A stretch of 64,000 nt of DNA from Streptomyces spectabilis (GCF_008704795.1 NZ_CP023690.1:4288501-4352500); one strand, 5' to 3'. Numbered from the stretch's first letter, positions 44,167 through 53,059 are shown. Translations and numbers: made by a program. The notes: generated by a model not told the origin, from the sequence alone.

Positions 44167-44631
44167 TCAGAAGTCCGGCGCCATCAGGCGGATGCCCTGG
44201 AACTGCACGTTCACGGCGGCGGGCGGCAGCACCTCGGGCTTCGCCGGCTCGACGGTCGCCCGCCGGTAGGAGGCGGCGGAGTCGTCCCGCTCGACCCCGC
44301 TGAGCGTCAGCGTCGCCTCGTACGGCTCCCGGCCGCACCCCGGCAGGCACCAGGTGCCGCTGAGCCGCCCCGTGGCCCGTGCGGTGGGCCCGCCCCAGTC
44401 CTTCCAGCGCAGCGCCGACATGGCCACGTCGTCGGAGACGCCGAAGACCGTGGGCCGCTGCAGGGGCCGCGCGAGGGCGTCCGCGACGTACACCGGGCCG
44501 CTGATCCGCGTCGGTTTGAGCGCGGACCCCTCGACGTGCAGCCCCTCGTGCTCCGCGCAGCCCCCGGCGAGCACGGCGGCGAGCGCCGCCCCGCCGACGG
44601 CACCGGCACGCCTCTTCCAGCTGCCCACCAT
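44167..44631 (-). CDS. Lipoprotein preceding histidine kinase
   Basis: A 154-residue protein with signal peptide and lipobox LAGGC near residue 25. A CLPGC pair in the mature part suggests a disulfide. No family recognised. The 13-nt spacing to the kinase implies co-expression and a possible role as sensory partner. Confidence 0.83.
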   Translation of the reverse strand: MVGSWKRRAGAVGGAALAAVLAGGCAEHEGLHVEGSALKPTRISGPVYVADALARPLQRPTVFGVSDDVAMSALRWKDWGGPTARATGRLSGTWCLPGCGREPYEATLTLSGVERDDSAASYRRATVEPAKPEVLPPAAVNVQFQGIRLMAPDF

Positions 44632-44715
44632 GCGACCAAGGTAACGATCACCTCATGGCGGCACGCGCGGAGACCAGCCGGAGGAGGGACGCCCTGCCAC
44701 AGGGCCGCGCCGGGC

Positions 44716-45423
44716 CTAGAACGACTCCGCCAGCTCCCCCATCGCCTCCCTGGCCCCGGCGAGCGACCGCTCCCCCAGCTCACGGAACCGCCCGAGCGCC
44801 GGGATGTCCCGGGCCCGCGTCAGCTCGGCCCGCACCACGCGCAGGTTCTCCCCCGCGACCCCGAGCGTCGCGAAGTACGCCCGCAGATACGGCAGCTGGA
44901 AGTCGCACCCCTCGCGCGGCGTGCCAGGACCGTAGCCGCCCCCGCACGCGGCGGCCACCACGACCCGGGTACCGGCGAGCAGCGGCCGCCCGTCGTCCGG
45001 GTCGACGTACGCGCCGGGGAAGGAGACCCGGTCGATCCAGGCCTTGAGCGCGGCGGAGACGGAGAAGTTGTACATGGGGGCGCCGACGAGCAGCGTCGTG
45101 GCCTCCCGCACCTGGGTGACCAGCGGCAGCGTTGCCGCCCACTCCCGCTCCTCCTCGGCGCCCTCGGCGAGGGCGGCCACCTTCTCCAGCGGCACCGCGC
45201 CCTGCCGCTCCGCGCGGATCCCGAGCCGGACGTACCCCTCGCCGACGAGCGGTACGGGCTCCGCGGTCAGGTCCCGGTACCGGTAGGCGGCGCCCGGGTG
45301 CCGCGCCAGCCAGCCGCGCGCGTAGGCAGCTCCGAGCTCCCGGGTCACCGAACCCGCGCGCCGGTCCGCGCTGGAGTCCAGGTGCAGCAGCACCGGCGTC
45401 CCGGCCTTCACGTCCTCATCCAT
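44716..45423 (-). CDS. FMN-dependent NADH azoreductase / flavodoxin-like oxidoreductase
   Basis: A 235-residue protein with the flavodoxin fold of AzoR/MdaB: LLHLDSSADRRAGSVTREL at the N-terminus, GAPMYNFSVSAALKAWIDRV (FMN site), then AACGGGYG. ATG 45423 follows GGAG. Divergent from an ECF sigma factor with 75 nt between. Oxidoreductases beside ECF41-type sigma genes are usual targets of those factors. Confidence 0.87.
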   Translation of the reverse strand: MDEDVKAGTPVLLHLDSSADRRAGSVTRELGAAYARGWLARHPGAAYRYRDLTAEPVPLVGEGYVRLGIRAERQGAVPLEKVAALAEGAEEEREWAATLPLVTQVREATTLLVGAPMYNFSVSAALKAWIDRVSFPGAYVDPDDGRPLLAGTRVVVAAACGGGYGPGTPREGCDFQLPYLRAYFATLGVAGENLRVVRAELTRARDIPALGRFRELGERSLAGAREAMGELAESF

Positions 45424-45435
45424 GATCGTCACTCC

Positions 45436-45462
45436 TGTCACCACAAGGTGGTTGGCTACGTC
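45436..45462 (+). promoter_or_regulatory. ECF41-type promoter before the sigma gene
   Basis: TGTCACC-N16-CGTC, one base off the ECF41 consensus TGTCACA-N16-CGTC that I know from published work on the group. Reads towards the sigma gene, 36 nt before its ATG, so autoregulation is likely. Confidence 0.65.
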
Positions 45463-45498
45463 ACGGCCCTGACGGAGCGACCCGGGAAAAGGTGACCG

Positions 45499-46389
45499 AT
45501 GGACGAGCGGAACGAGGCGGACGGCCTCGCGGACCTCTTCGAGACGCACCGCGGCCGTCTGCGGGCCGTCGCGTACCGCATGCTCGGCTCCGTCGCCGAG
45601 GCCGACGACGCCGTGCAGGAGACCTGGCTGCGGCTCGCCCGCAGCGACGCCGGGGACATCGCGAACCTGCCCGGCTGGCTGACGACAGTCGTCTCCCGCA
45701 TCTGCCTCGACACGCTGCGCACGCGCGCCTCGCGCCGCGAGGAGTTCGCGTCCGACGAAGGCGCCCTCGACCGCGTCCCCAGCCACGCCACGCCCGCCCC
45801 CGAGGAGGAGGCCGTCCTGGTCGAGTCCGTGGGCCGGGCCCTGCTCGTGGTCCTCGACCGGCTCGGCCCCGCCGAACGGGTCGCGTTCGTGCTGCACGAC
45901 ACCTTCGCGGTGCCCTTCGACCGGATCGCCCCCATCGTGGAGCGCTCCCCCGTCGCCACCAAGAAGCTGGCGAGCCGCGCCCGCCAGAAGGTCCGCGGCA
46001 CCCCCGCCCTGCCCGACGCGGAACTCGCCCGGCACCGCGACGTCGTGGAGGCCTTCCTCAGCGCGGCCCGCTGCGGCGACCTCACCGCGCTCCTCGCGGT
46101 CCTGGCCCCCGACGTCGTCCGCCGCGCCGAGGCCGCGGCGCTGCCCGCGGGCGCCCTGGCCGAGATCCGCGGCGCCGACGCCGTCGCCCGCGAGACGGTC
46201 CTGCTCACCCGCAACGCCCTGGTCGCCGCCCCGGCCCTGGTCGACGGCCGCCCCGGCCTGATCGTCGCCCCGCACGGCCGTCTGCTCCTGGCCCTGACCC
46301 TCACGATCGAGGCCGGCCGCGTCACGGCGTACGACGTGATCGCCACCCCGGCCCGCCTGCGCGCACTCGACCTCGCGGTCCTCGCGTAA
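45499..46389 (+). CDS. ECF41-like (SigJ-type) sigma factor with SnoaL-like C-terminus
   Basis: A 296-residue protein. Sigma-2 spans about 10-80 (RLRAVAYRMLGSVAEADDAVQETWLRL), sigma-4 about 110-175, then a fused SnoaL-like regulatory domain (about 180-290). The C-terminal DGGG-type motif reads LAPDVVRRAEAAALPAG here, and the WLPEP linker motif is absent, so it is a divergent member. Most ECF41 factors are regulated by this fused domain rather than by an anti-sigma gene, and none is adjacent. Confidence 0.88.
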   Translation: MDERNEADGLADLFETHRGRLRAVAYRMLGSVAEADDAVQETWLRLARSDAGDIANLPGWLTTVVSRICLDTLRTRASRREEFASDEGALDRVPSHATPAPEEEAVLVESVGRALLVVLDRLGPAERVAFVLHDTFAVPFDRIAPIVERSPVATKKLASRARQKVRGTPALPDAELARHRDVVEAFLSAARCGDLTALLAVLAPDVVRRAEAAALPAGALAEIRGADAVARETVLLTRNALVAAPALVDGRPGLIVAPHGRLLLALTLTIEAGRVTAYDVIATPARLRALDLAVLA

Positions 46390-46410
46390 GAGGGGAGGGC
46401 ACAACGCAAA

Positions 46411-46442
46411 GATCCCGCCCGATCTTTCGATCGGGCGGGATC
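46411..46442. terminator. Bidirectional hairpin terminator
   Basis: Perfect 14-bp stem (GATCCCGCCCGATC / GATCGGGCGGGATC) with TTTC loop and A/T flanks on both sides. Serves the sigma gene (+) and tRNA-Ala (-). Confidence 0.9.
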
Positions 46443-46453
46443 TTCATGTGCAG

Positions 46454-46527
46454 TGGACCTGAGGGGATTTGAACCCCTGGCCCCCTCGATGCGAACGAGG
46501 TGCGCTACCGGACTGCGCCACAGGCCC
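46454..46527 (-). tRNA. tRNA-Ala (anticodon CGC)
   Basis: A 74-nt cloverleaf on the minus strand. Acceptor GGGCCTG pairs with CAGGTCC plus discriminator A, the D stem is GCGC/GCGC, the anticodon stem CCTCG/CGAGG has loop TTCGCAT, and the T arm has GGTTCAAATCC. CCA is not encoded. Reads GCG alanine codons, common in this GC-rich genome. Confidence 0.95.
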
Positions 46528-46641
46528 TTGCAACGAGTGAAACTCTAGCACCCCCGACGGGGTGCTTGGAAATCCGCTCCCCCGCTGGTCAGCGAGCGGG
46601 ACCCGGCGGCGGCGCGACGGGATCCCGGGGTGTGCCGCGGG

Positions 46642-47934
46642 TCACTCGTTCGCGGCGCGCGGGCGGCCGTCGGCGGAGGCGGCGTCGTCGTACTGGTCGA
46701 ACAGCGGGGTGCGGCCGCGCTCGCGGGAGCGGCGGGCGGACGCGGCCCGGCGGGCGTCGCTGCGGGTGTCGTCCGCGACGGCCTCGGTCCGCTCCTCCGG
46801 CGCCGGGTGCTCGCGCCCGGACCGCTCCGACCGGTCCTGCTCGGCGCGGTCCGCCGTGCCGTCCGCGGCCGGTTCCACCGTGCTCGACCGGGCCGAGCTC
46901 CAGGTGTCGGGCGCGCCCAGGTCGACGCTGCCGGTGGCGCGCGGGGCGACCGGGGCCGTCACGTACGTCGGCAGGGGCACCGGGACCGGGTCCCAGCTGT
47001 CGCCGCGGTCGGGGCCGTGCCGCCGCTCGCGCTGCTGGTCGACCCACTCGGCGTGGTCGGTCTGCTCGACGAGCGCGCGCCGGTCGGCGGCGAGCGCGGA
47101 CAGACCGGGGTCGGCCTCCGCGACGGGCTCCTCGGCGACGGGTTCGGCGCTCTGCTCGCGCCGGCGCGGCTGCCGCTCGCGCAGCTGCCGCGCGGCGGCC
47201 TCGGCCCGGCGCCGGTCCATCGTGTACGTGAAGCGCCGCCGCTCCTGGCGGCGCAGATAGACGATGTACGCGCTCAGCAGCGCCGCGGGCACGCCGGGCA
47301 CCCACAGGAGCGCGACACCGCCGACCGCGGCGGCGACCGCCCCGAGCGTGAAGGCGAAGAACAGCATCACGGTGGTGCGGCGGCGACGCGCCAGGACCTT
47401 GGAGCGCCGGGCCCGCGCGGCGGCCTCGGCGGCGCCGCGTGCGGCCTGCCGCTCGGCGGCCGCGCTCCGGGGGCCCTGCCGGTGGGCCTGCGGGCGGTCG
47501 GGGGCCGGACGGCCCGGACCCCGGCGCTCGCGCTGGGGCGCCCCTTCCGGCGCGGACGGCTCCCGGCCGTGCGGCTCCGTGTCCACGCCCGCCTGGTGCC
47601 GGGGCCGCTGCCGCCCCGTCGCCCGGCCGCGCGGCTCGGTCGCCACGTCCTCGTCCGGGAGCATGGCGAAGGACCGGACGTCCACCGAGTCGGTGGCTGC
47701 GTCCGGTTCGGCGCGCGACTCCTCCTCGTCGGACGAGTCGGACGTGCGCGCGCGCAGGTCCTTGGCGTATCGGCGCTCCATGCCCGCCCGTCCGGACAGC
47801 AGCCGGATGGCGGTGCTGAAGCGTTCCGTCGGACGGGCTTCATTGAGCTCGTCCTGCCTACGGAGCCACATCGGCACCAAGTAGGCGGCCCAGGCCCCGA
47901 CGATGACTGCGTAGAAGAGGCCGCTGCTGCTCAC
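46642..47934 (-). CDS. glpR: GlpR-like membrane receptor for gephyrin-like Glp
   Basis: A 430-residue protein. TM1 is near the N-terminus (SSSGLFYAVIVGAWAAYLVPMWLRR, the GlpR hallmark), followed by a long Arg/Glu/Pro-rich cytoplasmic region with ELNEARPTERFSTAIRLLSG, two close TM helices near 205-245, and a disordered charged tail of about 180 residues. In Corynebacterium GlpR recruits the MoeA-like Glp to the divisome. The glp gene is in this locus (49989-51365). GTG 47934 follows a leaderless TACCGT box. Confidence 0.82.
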   Translation of the reverse strand: MSSSGLFYAVIVGAWAAYLVPMWLRRQDELNEARPTERFSTAIRLLSGRAGMERRYAKDLRARTSDSSDEEESRAEPDAATDSVDVRSFAMLPDEDVATEPRGRATGRQRPRHQAGVDTEPHGREPSAPEGAPQRERRGPGRPAPDRPQAHRQGPRSAAAERQAARGAAEAAARARRSKVLARRRRTTVMLFFAFTLGAVAAAVGGVALLWVPGVPAALLSAYIVYLRRQERRRFTYTMDRRRAEAAARQLRERQPRRREQSAEPVAEEPVAEADPGLSALAADRRALVEQTDHAEWVDQQRERRHGPDRGDSWDPVPVPLPTYVTAPVAPRATGSVDLGAPDTWSSARSSTVEPAADGTADRAEQDRSERSGREHPAPEERTEAVADDTRSDARRAASARRSRERGRTPLFDQYDDAASADGRPRAANE

Positions 47935-48240
47935 GCCTCACACGGTAGAGGGGTTTTGTCGAGGCCATCCGCCAATTGGGCCGGTGTGTCGCACGATCTG
48001 GCTGATATCTCAAACTTTTTTTCCGACTGGTGCGATCAACAGCCCGACGACGCAAGGAATTTAACGGCCGCTCACCGACCAATTTCGAACAGGTATTTCA
48101 TTTATGAGAGAGGCAGCATCCCCGCCGGTCGGCGGTCGGGGCGCGCCAACTCGCGCCGCCCGCGCGCCAAAGCGCCCTGGTGGGCGCCGTCACGCTCGCT
48201 CCCGGGCGACCCGTCACGCCCGCCCCGCGCACACGGTCCG
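47935..48240. other. AT-rich intergenic segment between rimJ and glpR
   Basis: A 306-nt gap. About 47985-48110 is clearly richer in A+T than its surroundings, with a run of seven T near 48015 and ATTTCATTTATGAGAG near 48095. No gene seen. It holds the glpR promoter and possibly a small RNA or terminator for rimJ; I see no clear hairpin. Confidence 0.6.
47942..47947 (-). promoter_or_regulatory. Leaderless -10 box for glpR
   Basis: TACCGT on the minus strand, 7 nt before GTG 47934. It gives glpR its own promoter separate from the galU-rimJ series. Confidence 0.5.
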
Positions 48241-48864
48241 CTACGCGGTGTGCCGGGGCCGGGCCCGGTGCCAGCGGTGCAGCAGGCCCTCCGGGACCTC
48301 CTCCACGGTGAGCGCGAACACGAGGTGGTCGCGCCAGGCTCCGTCGATGTGAAGATATCGTGGACGAAGCCCCTCCTCGCGGAATCCGAGTTTCTCCACG
48401 ACCCGGCGGCTCGGCGCGTTCTCCGGCCGAATGCAGACCTCGACGCGGTGCAGTCCGACCGTCCGGAAGCAGTGGTCGACGACGAGCGCCACGGCCGTCG
48501 GCATCACCCCGCGCCCCGCCACGGACTCGTCCACCCAGTACCCGACGTGCCCCGAGCACATCGAACCCCAGGTGATCCCGGCGACCGTCAACTGCCCGAC
48601 GAGCCGCCCCTGGTACTCGATGACGAACGGCAGCATCCGGCCCGCGCCCGCCTCCGCCCGCAGATGCCGGACCATCTGGCGGTACGTGGGCCGGTGCGCG
48701 ACCGGGCCGCCGGGGGTGGGCGGCGGGATCGTGGCCTCCCAGGGGCGCAGCCAGTCGCGGTTGCGCCGGTTGACCTCGCGCCAGGCGCGCTGGTCGCGCA
48801 GCTTTATGGGGCGGAGGGTGACGTCACCGTCCGTCAGCTCGGCGGGCCAGCTGGGGCTGTTCAG
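48241..48864 (-). CDS. RimJ/RimL-type GNAT acetyltransferase
   Basis: A 207-residue GNAT. Conserved N-terminus LRPIKLRDQRAWREVNRRN, then WLRPWEATIP, GYWVDESVAGRGVMPTAVALV (acetyl-CoA loop), and ENAPSRRVVEKLGFREEG. No ATG/GTG/TTG exists in frame before the conserved N-terminus. CTG 48864 overlaps the moaB stop as CTGA and gives [18 protein letters not shown]. The ATG at 48675 would cut off a third of the domain. Equivalent to rimJ in the mycobacterial and corynebacterial galU-glp-rimJ-glpR locus. Confidence 0.85.
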   Translation of the reverse strand: MNSPSWPAELTDGDVTLRPIKLRDQRAWREVNRRNRDWLRPWEATIPPPTPGGPVAHRPTYRQMVRHLRAEAGAGRMLPFVIEYQGRLVGQLTVAGITWGSMCSGHVGYWVDESVAGRGVMPTAVALVVDHCFRTVGLHRVEVCIRPENAPSRRVVEKLGFREEGLRPRYLHIDGAWRDHLVFALTVEEVPEGLLHRWHRARPRHTA

Positions 48865-49385
48865 CTCGCACCCCCGTCGGTTCTCGGGTGGTCGCCGCCG
48901 CGCAGCTGGTCGACGGCGTGCGTGAGGAGCGGCCCCAGGACCGCCAGGCCGTCGCGCACGCCGCCGCTGGAACCCGGCAGGTTCACGATCAAGGTGCGGC
49001 CCGCGACCCCGGCGAGGCCCCGGGAGAGCGCGGCCGTGGGCACCTTCTCGCGGCCGTACGCGCGGATCGCCTCCGGGATCCCCGGCACCTCGTGGTCGAG
49101 GACGCCACGGGTCGCCTCGGGCGTGCGGTCGGTGGGCGAGACGCCGGTGCCGCCGGTGGTGAGGATGACGTCGTACGCGGCCTCCACCCCGGCGCGCAGC
49201 GCCGCCGCCACGGGCTCGCCGTCGGGCACGACCTGGGGTCCTTCGACGGCGAAGCCGAGCGCGGCGAGCCCCTCGGCGAGGATCGGGCCGCCCTTGTCGG
49301 CGTAGACACCGGCGGCGGCGCGGTTGGACGCGGTGATGACGAGGGCGCGGTACGGGGCCGGAGGGCCCGGGGCGGCGGCGCTCAC
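48861..49385 (-). CDS. moaB: MogA/MoaB-family molybdopterin adenylyltransferase
   Basis: A 174-residue protein of molybdenum cofactor synthesis that adenylates molybdopterin before metal insertion. Motifs: [39 protein letters not shown] (substrate loop), and [16 protein letters not shown] 49385 overlaps the moaC stop (GTGA). Confidence 0.91.
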   Translation of the reverse strand: MSAAAPGPPAPYRALVITASNRAAAGVYADKGGPILAEGLAALGFAVEGPQVVPDGEPVAAALRAGVEAAYDVILTTGGTGVSPTDRTPEATRGVLDHEVPGIPEAIRAYGREKVPTAALSRGLAGVAGRTLIVNLPGSSGGVRDGLAVLGPLLTHAVDQLRGGDHPRTDGGAS

Positions 49386-49873
49386 GCGCCCGCTCCCTCG
49401 CGGCTCCAGGTGCCGGACTTGCCGCCCGTCTTCTCCTCCACCCGTACGTCCGTGATGACGGCCCCCTTGTCGACGGCCTTCACCATGTCGACGACCGTGA
49501 GCGCGGCGACGCTCACCGCCGTGAGGGCCTCCATCTCCACGCCCGTGCGGTCGGTCGTCTTCACGGTGGCGGTGATCTCCACGGCGTCGTCCGCGACGGA
49601 CAGGTCGAGCTTCACCCCGGAGACCGCGAGCGGGTGGCACAGCGGGATCAGGTCGGGCGTGCGCTTGGCGCCCATGATGCCCGCGATCCGGGCCGTCGCC
49701 AGGGCGTCGCCCTTCGGGACGCCCTCGCCGCGCAGCAGCTCGATCACGCGTGGCGCGACCAGGACGCGCCCGCTCGCCCGCGCGGTGCGCGCGGTCACGT
49801 CCTTCTCCGATACGTCGACCATGCGGGCGGCGCCCGCTTCGTCGATGTGCGTCAGTCCCTGCTGGCTGCTCAT
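49382..49873 (-). CDS. moaC: Cyclic pyranopterin monophosphate synthase
   Basis: A 163-residue protein of the first stage of molybdenum cofactor synthesis, acting after MoaA. Motifs: [37 protein letters not shown] (active-site Lys/His), and the C-terminal [19 protein letters not shown]. Lies 115 nt after glp. Confidence 0.94.
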   Translation of the reverse strand: MSSQQGLTHIDEAGAARMVDVSEKDVTARTARASGRVLVAPRVIELLRGEGVPKGDALATARIAGIMGAKRTPDLIPLCHPLAVSGVKLDLSVADDAVEITATVKTTDRTGVEMEALTAVSVAALTVVDMVKAVDKGAVITDVRVEEKTGGKSGTWSREGAGA

Positions 49874-49988
49874 GTGCTGTGGCGCTCCTGGTCCGGACCC
49901 CGCGCGGGCGCGCGGCCTGCTGTGCGCGACACCGTACCGCCCGCCCGTGCCGCGCGGTCGCCCCGCCCGATCCGGCGCCGGGCCGGGG

Positions 49989-51365
49989 TCAGCCGAGGAG
50001 CACGACGTCGACCTCCGCGCCCGGCTCGACCGACGTCGTGTCCTCGGGGACGACGATCAGCGCGTCCGCCTGCGCGAGGGCGGCGACGAGATGCGACCCG
50101 CTGCCGCCGACGGGCGTCACCGTGCCCGCCTCCGCGTCGTGGCGGCCGCGCAGGAACTGGCGCTTCCCGGACGGCGACGTGAGCGCCTGCGCGGTGCTCA
50201 GCCGGGCCCGGGCGGTGGCCCTGTGCACGTCCGGCAGGCCCATCAGGGCGCGCACGGCGGGGCGCACGAAGACCTCGAAGGAGACGTACGACGACACGGG
50301 GTTGCCCGGGAGGGCGAGGAGCGGGGTGTGGTCGGGGCCGATCGAGCCGAAGCCCTGCGGCTTGCCCGGCTGCATGGCGAGCTTGCGGAACTCCACGCCG
50401 CCGCCCGCCCCGAGGCCCTCCTCGTCGTCCGGGTCGCCGAGGGCGGAGAGGGCCTCCTTGACGACGTCGTACGCGCCGACGCTGACGCCGCCCGTGGTCA
50501 CCACCAGGTCGGCGCGGATGAGCTGGTCCTCGATGGTGGAGCGCAGCGTCTCCGCGTCGTCGGCGACGGCGCCCACCCGGTAGGCGATCGCCCCGGCCTC
50601 GCGGGCGGCGGCCGTGAGGGAGAAGCTGTTGGAGTCGTAGATCTGACCGTCGGCCAGTTCCTCGCCGGGCTGGACCAGTTCGCTGCCGGTGGACAGGACG
50701 ACCACGCGCGGGCGCGGGCGGACCGTGACCGTGCCCCGGCCGATCGCGGCGAGCAGGGCGATCTGCGGGGCGCCGAGGACCGTCCCCGCGGACAGCGCGC
50801 GGTCTCCCGCGCGCACGTCGCTGCCCCGCGCGCGGACGTGCGCGCGTGCCTTCGCCGGGCGATAGACCCGGACCTCGCCCGAGGCGCCCTCGGGGGCCGC
50901 GCTGTGGGCCCGCATCCCGGAGACGGGGCCCTCGCCGAGCCCGCCGTCGGTCCACTCCACGGGCACGACGGCCTCGGCGCCGGGCGGCAGCGGGGCGCCG
51001 GTCATGATGCGGGCGGCCTGGCCGGGGCCGACGGCGGGCTGCTCGCCCTGCCCGGCGGCGACGTCCCCGACGACGGTCAGGACGGCGGGGAACTCCTCGC
51101 CCGCGCCCGCGACGTCGGCGGCCCGGACCGCGTACCCGTCCATGGAGCTGTTGTCGAAGGGCGGCAGCGACACGGGCACCGTGACGTCCTCGACCAGGAC
51201 GCAGCCCTGGGCGTCGAGGAGCTGGAGCTCGATGGGCTCCAGCGGGCGGACGGCCGCCAGGATGTCCTCCAGGTGCTCGTCCACCGACCACACGTGCTCC
51301 CGGCCGGTGTCCTGCCCGCGGTGCGTCCCGGTGCCGTCGTGCGTCGTCGTGCCGCTGCTGCTCAA
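49989..51365 (-). CDS. glp: Gephyrin-like molybdotransferase Glp (MoeA family)
   Basis: A 458-residue protein with MoeA architecture. Domains I/II (about 25-190) include [19 protein letters not shown], domain III (about 195-355) has [12 protein letters not shown] and [13 protein letters not shown], and there is a C-terminal beta-barrel domain IV. Two roles are known in actinobacteria: molybdate insertion, and (Glp) a divisome scaffold with GlpR. TTG 51365 lies 3 nt after the galU stop with GGAG upstream. Confidence 0.91.
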   Translation of the reverse strand: MSSSGTTTHDGTGTHRGQDTGREHVWSVDEHLEDILAAVRPLEPIELQLLDAQGCVLVEDVTVPVSLPPFDNSSMDGYAVRAADVAGAGEEFPAVLTVVGDVAAGQGEQPAVGPGQAARIMTGAPLPPGAEAVVPVEWTDGGLGEGPVSGMRAHSAAPEGASGEVRVYRPAKARAHVRARGSDVRAGDRALSAGTVLGAPQIALLAAIGRGTVTVRPRPRVVVLSTGSELVQPGEELADGQIYDSNSFSLTAAAREAGAIAYRVGAVADDAETLRSTIEDQLIRADLVVTTGGVSVGAYDVVKEALSALGDPDDEEGLGAGGGVEFRKLAMQPGKPQGFGSIGPDHTPLLALPGNPVSSYVSFEVFVRPAVRALMGLPDVHRATARARLSTAQALTSPSGKRQFLRGRHDAEAGTVTPVGGSGSHLVAALAQADALIVVPEDTTSVEPGAEVDVVLLG

Positions 51366-51368
51366 GTG

Positions 51369-52271
51369 CTACATCTCCTCGGTGACGTAACTGCGGAGCC
51401 AGGCCTTGAAATCCGGGCCCAGGTCTTCACGTTCGCACGCGAGTCTGACAATGGCACGCAGATAGTCGCCGCGGTCGCCGGTGTCATAGCGGCGGCCCTT
51501 GAAGACCACGCCGTGCACCGGGCCGCCGATCTTCTCGTCGGCCGCGAGCTGCTGGAGGGCGTCGGTCAGCTGGATCTCGCCGCCGCGGCCCGGCTCGGTC
51601 GTGCGCAGTATGTCGAAGATGTGCGGGTCGAGGACGTACCGGCCGATGATCGCGTAGTTCGAGGGGGCGTCCGCCACGTCCGGCTTCTCGACCAGGTCGG
51701 TCACCTTCACGACGTCGTCCTCGTCGGTGGCCTCGACCGCGGCGCAGCCGTAGAGGTGGATCTGCTCCGGCGCGACCTCCATGAGGGCGATGACGCTGCC
51801 GCCGCACCGGTCCTGGATCTCGACCATGCGGGCGAGCAGCGGGTCGCGCGGGTCGATCAGGTCGTCGCCCAGGAGCACCGCGAAGGGCTCGCGGCCCACG
51901 TGCGGGGCGGCGCACAGGACGGCGTGGCCGAGGCCCCTGGGGTCGCCCTGGCGGACGTAGTGCATGGTGGCGAGGTCGCTGGACTCCTGGACCTTCGCGA
52001 GCCGGGATTCGTCGCCCTTCTTCTCCAGGGCGGACTCCAGCTCGTAGTTGCGGTCGAAGTGGTCCTCCAGGGGACGCTTGTTGCGACCCGTGATCATGAG
52101 GACGTCGTCCAGGCCCGCGGCGACCGCCTCCTCCACCACGTACTGGATCGCCGGCTTGTCGACGACCGGCAGCATTTCCTTGGGCGTGGCCTTGGTTGCG
52201 GGCAGGAAGCGCGTGCCAAGACCAGCTGCGGGGATGACAGCCTTGGTGATCTTGGGGTGAGACTCAGTCAT
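51369..52271 (-). CDS. galU: UTP-glucose-1-phosphate uridylyltransferase
   Basis: A 300-residue protein that makes UDP-glucose for wall and capsule glycans and the Leloir pathway. N-terminal nucleotide loop AAGLGTRFLPATKATPKEML, LGDDLI (metal Asp), VEKP and GEIQLTD. ATG 52271 follows TATGGT by 7 nt on the minus strand, so the mRNA is probably leaderless. First gene of galU-glp-moaC-moaB-rimJ. Confidence 0.95.
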   Translation of the reverse strand: MTESHPKITKAVIPAAGLGTRFLPATKATPKEMLPVVDKPAIQYVVEEAVAAGLDDVLMITGRNKRPLEDHFDRNYELESALEKKGDESRLAKVQESSDLATMHYVRQGDPRGLGHAVLCAAPHVGREPFAVLLGDDLIDPRDPLLARMVEIQDRCGGSVIALMEVAPEQIHLYGCAAVEATDEDDVVKVTDLVEKPDVADAPSNYAIIGRYVLDPHIFDILRTTEPGRGGEIQLTDALQQLAADEKIGGPVHGVVFKGRRYDTGDRGDYLRAIVRLACEREDLGPDFKAWLRSYVTEEM

Positions 52272-52365
52272 GCCCGTCACCATATCCGGTGCCTATGCGA
52301 AGAATCTGCGGCTCCGGATTATTGGCCCACATGTGAGCACAATAGGAAGGATGTGTGACTTCGTC

Positions 52366-52977
52366 ATGGATCACCCCGACTCAGGCAAGGGAATCAAGCG
52401 CACATTGCGGGGAGAGATCCTCGCGGTGAGACGGGGGTTGCCGAAAGATGACGCGCACGAGGCGGCGGCCCGCCTCGCCGAGCGCGCGCTGGAACTGCCC
52501 GAACTCGCCACGGCCCGTACGGTAGCGGCCTACGTCTCCGTCGGCAGCGAACCGGGCACTCGCGCACTCCTGGACACCCTCCACGCGCGCGGGACCCGCG
52601 TCCTGCTGCCCGTGCTGCTCCCGGACAACGACCTGGACTGGGCGGCGTACGACGGACCCGCGTCGCTCGCCCGCGTCCAACACTCGGGGAAGATGGCGCT
52701 GTTGGAGCCCTCCGGCCCGCGACTGGGCCCGGACGCCGTCCTGGAGGCCGACACCGTGCTGCTCCCGGGGCTCGCGGTGGACGGGCGCGGGATGCGCCTG
52801 GGGCGCGGCGGCGGCTCGTACGACCGGGTCCTGGCACGACTGGAGCGGGCGGGGGCCGACCCCGCGCTCGTCGTGCTCCTGTACGACGCCGAGGTCGTCG
52901 CGCACGTCCCCGGAGAGGCGCACGACCGCCCGGTGCGCGCCGTCGTGACGCCTTCAGGGGTACGGCGGTTCGGCTGA
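52366..52977 (+). CDS. 5-formyltetrahydrofolate cyclo-ligase
   Basis: About 203 residues. Converts 5-formyl-THF to 5,10-methenyl-THF with ATP. Motifs: KRTLRGEILAVRR at the N-terminus and the ATP/folate loop GRGMRLGRGGGSYDRVLARL near residue 145. Start 52366 or 52351 is possible; an AATAGG box at 52341 favours 52366. Divergent from galU. Confidence 0.9.
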   Translation: MDHPDSGKGIKRTLRGEILAVRRGLPKDDAHEAAARLAERALELPELATARTVAAYVSVGSEPGTRALLDTLHARGTRVLLPVLLPDNDLDWAAYDGPASLARVQHSGKMALLEPSGPRLGPDAVLEADTVLLPGLAVDGRGMRLGRGGGSYDRVLARLERAGADPALVVLLYDAEVVAHVPGEAHDRPVRAVVTPSGVRRFG

Positions 52978-53007
52978 GGCCACCGGCCCTCCCTAAGAGG
53001 GCGAAAA

Positions 53008-53047
53008 GCGAAAGGGCCCTCCACGCGCGCGTGGAGGGCCCTTTCGC
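53008..53047. terminator. Bidirectional hairpin terminator
   Basis: Perfect 20-bp self-complementary arms, GCGAAAGGGCCCTCCACGCG and its reverse complement, between convergent genes. CTTTCGC tail on + and matching on -. Confidence 0.9.
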
Positions 53048-53059
53048 ATCAACTGCCTG

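Noticed and set aside
45499..46389. Anti-sigma factor partner
   Set aside because: No adjacent anti-sigma gene; the fused C-terminal domain fits ECF41-type self-regulation.
48888..52358. 1156-codon plus-strand open frame across moaB-galU
   Set aside because: Shadow of four well-supported minus-strand genes.
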